A stretch of 64,000 nt of DNA from Candidatus Microbacterium colombiense (GTDB lineage Bacteria > Actinomycetota > Actinomycetes > Actinomycetales > Microbacteriaceae). The first letter of the stretch is position 1. Each line of letters begins with the position of its first letter. The translations under genes were made by a program, and so were the position numbers. Shown piece after piece: positions 57,707-64,000 of this stretch. The notes below the pieces were generated by a model. It was not told the DNA's origin, made no database searches, and saw only the letters and a list, made by a program, of their open reading frames with translations. The stretch covers positions 3,472,001-3,536,000 of the forward strand of contig CP119308.1 of the NCBI GenBank assembly GCA_029203165.1, given 5' to 3'.

Positions 57707-58620
57707 ACGGCGAAGATCCGCCAGGATGCGGCGTGCGTCGCGCCGGGCTCCAGGGTCACCAGGTCGACGCCGGAGTTGAAGGCGTCGGGCGGACACGTCA
57801 TCGGTTCGACCGCGAGTCCGATGCGATGCGTCGCGGGGATCGCGGGGGTGTCGGCGGTGTGCACCTGCACCCACGGGCATCGCTCGTCCCACGCGATCGC
57901 GACGCCGGTGCCGGCATCCGTCGTCAGGCGCACTTCGGCGATGCCGCCCACCTCGGCGAGCGACGTGAACGCGTGATCGATGAACACGTCGCCGATCGGT
58001 CTTGCCGTGCGGAAGTCCCATTCCGGATGCTCGGTCACCGGCTCCACCGCCACCGGGCTCAGCCGATCGGGCGTCACGGTGAGCACCTCGGATGCCGGAA
58101 GCTCGAGTGTCCAGTCGTCGACGCGTCCGGGGCCGGCGACCAGGTACGGATGCGGACCGGTGCCCCAGGGCGCGGCATCCGCCCCGATGTTGTGCGCCGT
58201 CACGGTCTGGCGCAGCCCGTCGGCGTCCAGTCGATACTCGGTCTCGACCTCGATGCGGAACGGGTAGCCGGTCTGCGGCTCGATCACCGCGGCGAGCGCG
58301 ACGCGGTCGTCGAGCACGAGGCGGTCTTCGAACTCGACCCACGCGAGGAGTCCGTGCAACGCCTGCGCGCGCGACGGTTCCGTGAGTGGCAGCTGGTGCT
58401 CGACGCCGCCGAATCGATACCGTCCGTCGACGATGCGGTTCGGCCACGGCGCGAGGGTCGCACCGCGGTAGCCCGGTCGCACCTCATCGGCATCGAAGGG
58501 CACGACGAGGTCGCGTCCGTCGAGGGCCAGCGATCGCAGTGATGCGCCGACACTTGCGATCTCCGCCACGTAGCCGTGGCCGGCGATGCGCAGCTGACGA
58601 CCCGAACGAGGGAGTGTCAC
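57703..58620 (-). CDS. Aldose 1-epimerase family protein
   Basis: 305 residues of the galactose mutarotase-like fold: YRGATLAPWPNRIVDGRYRF at residues 50-69 (conserved Arg in the NR pair), ALHGLLAWVEFE with the catalytic-type His, and GTGPHPYLVAG. The start GTG overlaps the araA stop (GTGA), so it is the last gene of the araDBA-galM unit and probably interconverts arabinose anomers. Its stop overlaps the convergent reductase stop. Confidence 0.87.
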   Translation of the reverse strand: MTLPRSGRQLRIAGHGYVAEIASVGASLRSLALDGRDLVVPFDADEVRPGYRGATLAPWPNRIVDGRYRFGGVEHQLPLTEPSRAQALHGLLAWVEFEDRLVLDDRVALAAVIEPQTGYPFRIEVETEYRLDADGLRQTVTAHNIGADAAPWGTGPHPYLVAGPGRVDDWTLELPASEVLTVTPDRLSPVAVEPVTEHPEWDFRTARPIGDVFIDHAFTSLAEVGGIAEVRLTTDAGTGVAIAWDERCPWVQVHTADTPAIPATHRIGLAVEPMTCPPDAFNSGVDLVTLEPGATHAASWRIFAV

Positions 58621-60131
58621 AGGCCCTGCGCCAGACGATAGTAGGCCTGATTCCAGCGGACCTGCTTCTGGAACTCGGGCAGCGTGGTGCTGTCGTCGAT
58701 CACCAGCAGCTCGACCTCGGCCATCTCGGCGAAGTCACGGAAGGCGTCGATACCGACCGCGGTCGACATGACCGTGTGGTGGGCGGCACCCGCGGTGAGC
58801 CAGGCCGCGGCGCTGGTGGTGAAGTCAGGCTGCGGCTTCCACACCGCACGTCCGACCGGGAGCTTCGGGAGCGAGGCCCGCGGTGGCACGTTCTCGACCA
58901 CGTTCGCGGTGAGCCGGAAGCGGTCGCGCATGTCGCTGAGGGCGACCACCACGGCGGGGCCGGGATCTGCGGTGAACACCAGACGCACAGGGTCATCCTT
59001 TCCACCGATGCCGAGCGGGTGGATCTCGAGCGTGGGCTTCGCGGTCGTGAGCGACGGCGACACCTCGAGCATATGCGCGCCGAGGATCAGCTCATCCCCC
59101 GGCGTCATGTCGTACGTGTAGTCCTCCATGAGGCTCGCGCCGCCGGGCAGCCCCGAACCCATCACGTTCGCGATGCGCACGAGGATCGCGGTCTTCCAGT
59201 CGCCCTCTGCTCCGAAGCCGTATCCCTCGGCCATGAGGCGCTGCACCGCGAGGCCGGGCAGCTGCGTCAGCGCACCCAGATCCTCGAACGAGGTCGTGAA
59301 GGCGCCGAAGCCACCCTCCTCCAGGAAGGAGCGCAGGCCGATCTCGATCGCGGCGCCATCGCGCAGCGACTGGTACCGCTCGCCGCCACGGCGCAGTTCG
59401 GGCGCGACCTCGTACAGCTCCTCGTACTCGGCGACGAGGGCGTCGATGTCGGACGCGGATGCCGCAGCGACGGCATCCGCCAGCTCGTTCACGCCCCAGG
59501 TGTTGACCTGCACGCCGAAGCGCAGCTCGGCCTCGGTCTTGTCGCCCTCGGTGACGGCGACGAACCGCATGTTGTCGCCGAAGCGGGCCAGCTTCAGACC
59601 ACGCGAGGCCGCAAGTCCCGCCGCCGCGCGCTGCCAGGTGCCCAACTCACGGCGCAGCCGCGGGTCGGACGCGTGACCGACGAGGGTCTTGCGCGGCACG
59701 CCCAGACGCGTCTGGATGTAGCCGAACTCGCGGTCGCCGTGCGCGGCCTGGTTCAGGTTCATGAAGTCGAAGTCGATGTCGGCCCAGGGCAGCTCGACGT
59801 TCGCCTGCGTGTGCAGGTGCGCGAGCGGCTTCTTCAAGGCGTCGAGCCCGGCGATCCACATCTTCGCGGGGCTGAACGTGTGCATCCAGGCGACGAGCCC
59901 GATCACGCGGTCATCGGCGTTGGCCTCCAGCGCGGTGCGCTTGATGGCGGCGGCATCCGTCAGCACCGGCTTCCAGACGATCTTCACCGGCACCTCGGAC
60001 GACTCGTCGAGCAGGCGTGCGATCTCCTGCGACTGGGTCGCGACCTGGGCGAGCGTCTCGGGGCCGTAGAGGTGCTGACTGCCCGTGAGGAACCAGACCT
60101 CGTAGCCGTCGAGGGAGGTGGTGAGAGCCAT
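58617..60131 (-). CDS. araA: L-arabinose isomerase
   Basis: 504 residues, normal for the family. YEVWFLTGSQHLYGPETLAQ is the diagnostic N-terminus; FSPAKMWIAGLDALKKPLAH, FMNLNQAAHGDREFGY, GEGDWKTAILVR-like AEGDWKTAI and ILGAHMLEV follow, with the metal-binding Glu and His residues in place. AAAGG precedes the ATG. It is 42 bp downstream of araB. Confidence 0.96.
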   Translation of the reverse strand: MALTTSLDGYEVWFLTGSQHLYGPETLAQVATQSQEIARLLDESSEVPVKIVWKPVLTDAAAIKRTALEANADDRVIGLVAWMHTFSPAKMWIAGLDALKKPLAHLHTQANVELPWADIDFDFMNLNQAAHGDREFGYIQTRLGVPRKTLVGHASDPRLRRELGTWQRAAAGLAASRGLKLARFGDNMRFVAVTEGDKTEAELRFGVQVNTWGVNELADAVAAASASDIDALVAEYEELYEVAPELRRGGERYQSLRDGAAIEIGLRSFLEEGGFGAFTTSFEDLGALTQLPGLAVQRLMAEGYGFGAEGDWKTAILVRIANVMGSGLPGGASLMEDYTYDMTPGDELILGAHMLEVSPSLTTAKPTLEIHPLGIGGKDDPVRLVFTADPGPAVVVALSDMRDRFRLTANVVENVPPRASLPKLPVGRAVWKPQPDFTTSAAAWLTAGAAHHTVMSTAVGIDAFRDFAEMAEVELLVIDDSTTLPEFQKQVRWNQAYYRLAQGL

Positions 60132-60173
60132 GGAGGTGCCTTTCAGGGGTGGGTCGCTGAGCGTGTCGAAGCG

Positions 60174-61757
60174 TCAGAGCGAGGCGACGGCGGCGGCCTC
60201 GACGGCCAGCCCCGCCCGGTAGCGGTCGAGGTAGGAGGTGAAGCCTGAGACATCGGCCGGATCGGGGTCGGCGACCGAGATGGACGCCGTGGCGAAGACC
60301 TGCCCGTCGAGGTACTCCCCCAGCGTGGCACCGTCGGCGTGCGCGAGGTACGAGGCCAGCACCGCGATGCCCCAGGCCCCGCCCTCCGAGGCGAGCTCAC
60401 CGACCGCGACCGGCGCGGCGAGAGCGCCCGCGAGGAAGCGCTGGGCGACTCCGGCCGTGCGGAACATGCCCCCGTGCGCGAACATCCGGTCGAGGCCGAC
60501 GCCCTCGGCAGTCAGGGTCTGCATGCCCAGGGCGAGCGTGCCGAACACGCCGTACAGCTGAGCACGGACGAAGTTCGCGAGGCTGAAGTCGCTGTCGGGC
60601 GTGCGCACGAAAAGCGGCCGCCCTGCGGTGAGCCCGGCAATCGGCTCGCCGGCCAGGTGGTTGTAGGCGATCAGCCCGCCGGCATCCGTCTCGCCGACGA
60701 GCGCCTCACGGAACAGCACGTCGAACACCGCGTCGTCGTCGAGGGGCTGGCCGGCCGCGGCGGAGAAGCGCGTGAAGAGCCCGGTCCATGCTGCGAGCTC
60801 GCTCGCGCCGTTGTTGCAGTGCACCATCGCCACGGCATCCCCGGCCGGGGTCGTGACGAGATCGAGTTCGTCATGCGCCTCGGACAGCGGGCGCTCCAGC
60901 ACCACCATCGCGAAGATGCTCGTGCCCGCGCTCACGTTTCCGGTGCGCGGCGCGACGGCGTTCGTGGCCACCATCCCGGTACCCGCGTCACCCTCGGGCG
61001 GGCACAGCGGGATGCCGGCACGCAGTGCACCGGTGGGATCGAGCAGGGCGGCGCCGGCGGCCGTGAGGGCACCGGCATCCGCGCCCGCCACCTTCACGTT
61101 GGGGAGCAGAGCGGTCAACGGCGCGGGCAGGCGGTCGCCCACCAGTGCGGCGTAGTCCGCGAGCATCCTGGCGTCGTAGTCGGCCGTCGCCGAATCGATC
61201 GGGAACATGCCGGAAGCATCGCCGACTCCGAGCACGCGCTCGCCGGTCAGCTGCGTGTGCACGTAGCCGGCGAGGGTCGTGACGAAGTCGAGCTGCGGCA
61301 CGTGCGGCTCCGCATCGAGCACAGCCTGATGCAGGTGCGCGATCGACCAGCGCAGCGGGATGTTCACGCCGAGGGTCTCGCTGAGCTCGGCAGCCGCAAC
61401 GCCGGTGTTCGTGTTGCGCCAGGTGCGGAAGGGCACGAGCAGCTCACCCTGCGCATCGAACGCGAGGTAGCCGTGCATCATCGCCGAGATGCCGATGGCC
61501 CCGAACGTGTCGGGACGGATGCCGTGCTGCGCCTCCGCGTCGGTCACGAGGTCGGCGTAGGCGGCCTGCAGCCCGGTCCAGACCTCATCGAGGGCGTAGG
61601 TCCACAGCCCGTCTTCGAGACGGTTCTCCCACGCGAATGACCCGGTCGCGAGCACCTCGGTCGCGTCGGGGCCGATCAGGCAGGCCTTGATGCGCGTGGA
61701 GCCCAGCTCGATGCCGAGGCTCGTGCGGCCGGCGGCGATGTCGTCGCGGGCGCTCAT
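60174..61757 (-). CDS. araB: Ribulokinase (FGGY family)
   Basis: 527 residues. SLGIELGSTRIKACLIGPDA is the phosphate-binding N-terminus, FGAIGISAMMHGYLAFD contacts the sugar, and GNVSAGTSIFAMVVLERPL lies in the ATP domain; MFAHGGMFRTAGVAQRFL is the late glycine motif. FGGY kinases are hard to tell apart, but the position between araD and araA makes L-ribulose the substrate. ATG 61757 overlaps the araD stop (ATGA). Confidence 0.9.
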   Translation of the reverse strand: MSARDDIAAGRTSLGIELGSTRIKACLIGPDATEVLATGSFAWENRLEDGLWTYALDEVWTGLQAAYADLVTDAEAQHGIRPDTFGAIGISAMMHGYLAFDAQGELLVPFRTWRNTNTGVAAAELSETLGVNIPLRWSIAHLHQAVLDAEPHVPQLDFVTTLAGYVHTQLTGERVLGVGDASGMFPIDSATADYDARMLADYAALVGDRLPAPLTALLPNVKVAGADAGALTAAGAALLDPTGALRAGIPLCPPEGDAGTGMVATNAVAPRTGNVSAGTSIFAMVVLERPLSEAHDELDLVTTPAGDAVAMVHCNNGASELAAWTGLFTRFSAAAGQPLDDDAVFDVLFREALVGETDAGGLIAYNHLAGEPIAGLTAGRPLFVRTPDSDFSLANFVRAQLYGVFGTLALGMQTLTAEGVGLDRMFAHGGMFRTAGVAQRFLAGALAAPVAVGELASEGGAWGIAVLASYLAHADGATLGEYLDGQVFATASISVADPDPADVSGFTSYLDRYRAGLAVEAAAVASL

Positions 61758-62473
61758 CGGCGGGCATCCGCACTCTGGCCGTACACGTTCTGGTAGCGGT
61801 CGTACAGTCGGTCGATCGCCTCCTGCGGGATCGGGATCAGCGGACCGGCCTCGCGGGCGACATGCACGGTGCGGGCGACGTCCTCGACCATGACTGCGGC
61901 CTTCACTGCGTCCTTCGCGTCGGTGCCGATCGTGAACGGTCCGTGGTTCTGCATCAGCACCGCGCGGGAGCGGTGGCCGCTGAGGGTCTCGACGATCCCA
62001 CGTCCGATCGAGTCGTCGCCGATGATCGCGAACGGGCCGATCGGCACCGGGCCGCCGAACTCGTCCGCCATGGCTGTGATCACGCAGGGGATCTCCTCGC
62101 CGCGCGCCGCCCAGGCCACCGCGTAGGTCGAATGCGTGTGTACGACGCCGCCGACCTCCGGCATGTTCCGGTAGACGTAGGCGTGGGCTGCGGTGTCGCT
62201 CGACGGCGAGCGGTCGCTGCCCGGTGTGCCGGAGATGACAGCACCGTCGAGGTCGCACAGGATCATGTTCTCGGGCGTGAGGTCGTCGTAGCTCACGCCG
62301 GACGGCTTGATCACGAACAGGTCGGCGCCGGGCACGCGACCGGAGACGTTGCCGCCCGTCCAGACGACGAGCCCGTAACGCACCAGTTCGCCGTGCAGGC
62401 GGGCGACGTCGGCGCGGACTTTCCGGATGGACGCGTCGATGGCGGGGGTGAAGGCGGGGGCTTCGTTGCTCAC
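61754..62473 (-). CDS. araD: L-ribulose-5-phosphate 4-epimerase
   Basis: 239 residues of the class II aldolase/AraD family. Zinc and substrate motifs: VVWTGGNVSGRVPGADLFVI, KPSGVSYDDLTPENM, VVHTHSTYAVAWAARG (two metal His) and MQNHGPFTIG (third metal His). GTG 62473 is chosen as GAGG lies 6 nt upstream. It makes D-xylulose-5-phosphate, linking arabinose to the same pool as xylAB. First gene of the operon, controlled from the double palindrome at 62491-62517. Confidence 0.95.
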   Translation of the reverse strand: MSNEAPAFTPAIDASIRKVRADVARLHGELVRYGLVVWTGGNVSGRVPGADLFVIKPSGVSYDDLTPENMILCDLDGAVISGTPGSDRSPSSDTAAHAYVYRNMPEVGGVVHTHSTYAVAWAARGEEIPCVITAMADEFGGPVPIGPFAIIGDDSIGRGIVETLSGHRSRAVLMQNHGPFTIGTDAKDAVKAAVMVEDVARTVHVAREAGPLIPIPQEAIDRLYDRYQNVYGQSADARR

Positions 62474-62490
62474 GGCGGACCTCGAGGTTC

Positions 62491-62517
62491 TGTGACCGGT
62501 CACTGTGACCGGTCACA
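62491..62517 (-). promoter_or_regulatory. Tandem LacI-type operators upstream of araD
   Basis: GTGACCGGTCAC occurs twice, at 62492-62503 and 62505-62516, separated by one base, and the whole block with flanking T and A is a 26-27 bp palindrome. Central CG and 12-bp symmetry are typical of LacI-family operators. It ends 18 bp before the araD start, overlapping the likely transcription start. Confidence 0.85.
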
Positions 62518-62583
62518 GAAGTGTGTCATGCGATTCGGTGACCGTCAAGGCGAGCGTCACGGCGACCGGCTCGCGCGCCGCCC

Positions 62584-62681
62584 GTTCATAACTCCGGAAG
62601 AACGTAGGCGCGGCGCGGCGCGGGCCGCGTGTTTCCGGGGGTCCGGTCGAGACGGGTGCGGATTCTTGCGGAGTTATGAAC
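62584..62681. repeat. Terminal-inverted-repeat element, copy C
   Basis: Begins GTTCATAACTCCGGAAGAAC and ends GATTCTTGCGGAGTTATGAAC; the outer 12 bases (GTTCATAACTCC) are perfectly inverted. The 60-bp centre is GC-rich and differs from copies A and B. It lies between the regulator gene (stop at 62727) and the arabinose operon promoter. Confidence 0.85.
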
Positions 62682-62726
62682 GCGCCCGGGCGGAGCCGCG
62701 CGATGCCGGGGCGGAGCCGGGCGGGT

Positions 62727-63740
62727 TCAGCTGCGCGGAGGGGCGACCGAGGCGCGGGCGACGAACTCCGGCGCGACGGGCGCCAGATCGGCCGCCTGAT
62801 CGTCGGACCCGCCGACGATCACCGCGACCGCGCGCCGCGCGAGTTCGTCGAAGTCCTGCCGCACGGTCGTGAGCTTCGGCCAGTAGTACGCGGCATCGGG
62901 GATGTCGTCGAACCCCACGACGCTGACGTCGCCGGGCACCGACAGCCCGGCCTCGTGCAGTCCGCCGAGCAACCCGAGGGCCATCTGATCGTTCGCGGCG
63001 AACACGGCCGTGACTCCCGCCGCGCGCACGGCATCGACTGCGGCGTACCCCGAGCCCGCCGACCAGTCCCCCGCAATCACGGGGCCCGCGCTCAGCCCGC
63101 GCGCGGCGATCTCGGCGGCGAACCCTTCGGCACGCGATTCGGCCTCGAGCCAGTCGACCGGGCCGGCGAGGTGCGCGATGCGGGTGTGTCCGGCGTCGGC
63201 CAGCGCGGCGACCGCGAGACGCGCGCCCGCCGCCTGATCCACCGAGAGTCCGGGTGCTCCCCGACCGGCCGAGTGCAGCGTGATCACCGGCACGTCGATG
63301 CGCAGATCGTCGAGCGCTGCCAGGGTGCGGGCGTGCGGCGCGACGACCACGATGCCCTCCACGCCCTGTGCGACCAAGTGGTCGACGGCCGCGACGACGG
63401 CCGCCGCGTCTCCCGCGTCCGCGAACGCCGCGCTGACCCAGTACCCCGCATCACGCGCCGAGGCCTCGAGTGCGGCGATGCTGCGCGACGGCCCGTACTG
63501 CAGCGCGTCGGAGGCGAGCACGCCGAGCGTGCGGGAGCGGCGAGTGCCCAGCGCGCGGGCCGCATTGTTCATGCGGTAGCCGAGCTCCGCCATCGCCGTG
63601 CGGACGCGTTCCAGCGTCTCGGGGGCGACGTCGGGGTGGTCGTTCAGCACTCGCGACACGGTCTGACGTGACACTCCGGCGCGGGCGGCGACGTCCCGCA
63701 CGCCGACGGTTCGGCGGGGCTCGCTGCTCGTGTCGCTCAC
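62727..63740 (-). CDS. LacI-family repressor, probable arabinose regulator
   Basis: 337 residues. The LacI HTH is complete: GVRDVAARAGVSRQTVSRVL with LNDHPDVAPETLERV as hinge lead. The periplasmic-binding-like sensor follows (GVLASDALQYGP, VIAGDWSAGSGYAAVD, AVFAANDQMALGLLGGL, VPGDVSVVGFDDIP). Start GTG 63740 has TACAGT 7 nt upstream. It sits directly upstream of araDBA-galM in the same direction and its probable operators are at 62491-62517. Confidence 0.88.
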   Translation of the reverse strand: MSDTSSEPRRTVGVRDVAARAGVSRQTVSRVLNDHPDVAPETLERVRTAMAELGYRMNNAARALGTRRSRTLGVLASDALQYGPSRSIAALEASARDAGYWVSAAFADAGDAAAVVAAVDHLVAQGVEGIVVVAPHARTLAALDDLRIDVPVITLHSAGRGAPGLSVDQAAGARLAVAALADAGHTRIAHLAGPVDWLEAESRAEGFAAEIAARGLSAGPVIAGDWSAGSGYAAVDAVRAAGVTAVFAANDQMALGLLGGLHEAGLSVPGDVSVVGFDDIPDAAYYWPKLTTVRQDFDELARRAVAVIVGGSDDQAADLAPVAPEFVARASVAPPRS

Positions 63741-63797
63741 GCCGACCACTGTACGACGACGGATGCCACCGACTCGCCGTCGTGCCACTCTGGTGAC

Positions 63798-64000
63798 ATG
63801 CGCATCGCACTCACTGGTTCATCCGGCAAGCTCGGCAGCGTCGTCGCACGGGAGCTCCGCGCGCACGGCTACGAGGTCATCGGCATGGACGTCGCGGGCA
63901 CCCGCGGCCCCGACTTCGTGCAGGTAGACCTGACCGACTACGGCCAGGTCATCGATGCTTTCACGGCCGTGGGCGACCGGCACGACGGCATCGACGCGGT
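63798..64000 (+). CDS. NAD(P)-dependent epimerase/dehydrogenase, N-terminal part
   Basis: The first 67 residues of a protein running off the window. RIALTGSSGKLGSVVAREL (GxxGxxG) is the Rossmann loop of extended short-chain dehydrogenases, followed by VIGMDVAGTRGPDFVQVDLTD (acidic cofactor-selecting residue). ATG 63798 has CACTCT 6 nt upstream, a leaderless layout shared with many genes here. Divergent from the LacI gene by 57 bp; a sugar-modifying role is possible but not shown. Confidence 0.8.
   Translation, partial: MRIALTGSSGKLGSVVARELRAHGYEVIGMDVAGTRGPDFVQVDLTDYGQVIDAFTAVGDRHDGIDA

Overview
The window is a gene-dense, very GC-rich stretch of an actinobacterial chromosome. The many GGATGCC words, the frequent ATGA/GTGA stop-start overlaps, and the gene content (sortase pili, ROK regulators, PutA, pentose operons) suggest Microbacterium or a close relative in the Microbacteriaceae. 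That assignment is inference from style and content; no rRNA or other marker is present. I saw no tRNA, rRNA, CRISPR array, prophage or insertion sequence.

Layout. 1-2.8 kb: Leloir galactose genes (galT 3' end, galK, galE). 2.8-6.2 kb: ROK regulator, ChbG-type deacetylase and GPH sugar symporter on the minus strand. 6.3-10.1 kb: a polyamine-type catabolic locus (aldehyde dehydrogenase, divergent Lrp regulator, FAD amine oxidase, cupin). 10.1-17.1 kb: repeats around a DUF559-like gene, a carboxylesterase, an orphan DNA methyltransferase translationally coupled to a domain-swapped lipoate ligase, a DUF1684 protein and a lipase. 17.1-22.1 kb: CutC, MarR plus MFS efflux, BCCT osmolyte transporter, small acidic protein. 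22.2-31.5 kb: arginine/ornithine/proline catabolism (amidinohydrolase, RocD, PutA), an autoregulated Xre operon, a frameshifted TPR gene, a thioesterase. 31.6-43.2 kb: acyl-CoA oxidation (EtfBA with a cytochrome b protein, enoyl-CoA hydratase, MmsB, acyl-CoA dehydrogenase, MmsA, thiolase). 43.3-51.4 kb: a sortase-assembled pilus cluster with an atypical LuxR-type regulator. 51.6-64 kb: xylose (XylR, XylA, XylB) and arabinose (LacI-type regulator, AraD, AraB, AraA, GalM) catabolism, with a TetR-controlled reductase between them.

How the genes work together. Galactose, xylose, arabinose and a probable amino- or oligosaccharide each have a local regulator with enzymes, as expected of a plant- or soil-polymer user. 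Arginine to ornithine (23402-24280), ornithine to glutamate semialdehyde (RocD) and semialdehyde to glutamate (PutA) form a nearly complete local route. The valine branch (acyl-CoA dehydrogenase, hydratase, MmsB, MmsA) would pass electrons to EtfBA, which is co-transcribed with a membrane cytochrome b.

The most unusual features are structural. (1) A 49-bp palindromic repeat occurs as one single copy and as three doublets, all three with exactly 74 bp between copies. (2) A second, 86-98 bp, terminal-inverted-repeat element is present three times; one copy is read in frame inside a DNA methyltransferase gene. (3) The pilus regulator has Gly in place of the phospho-acceptor Asp and lies near a repeated CCCCTA...GGGG palindrome. 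(4) At least eleven genes have a -10-like hexamer exactly 6 nt before the start codon, which implies leaderless mRNAs.
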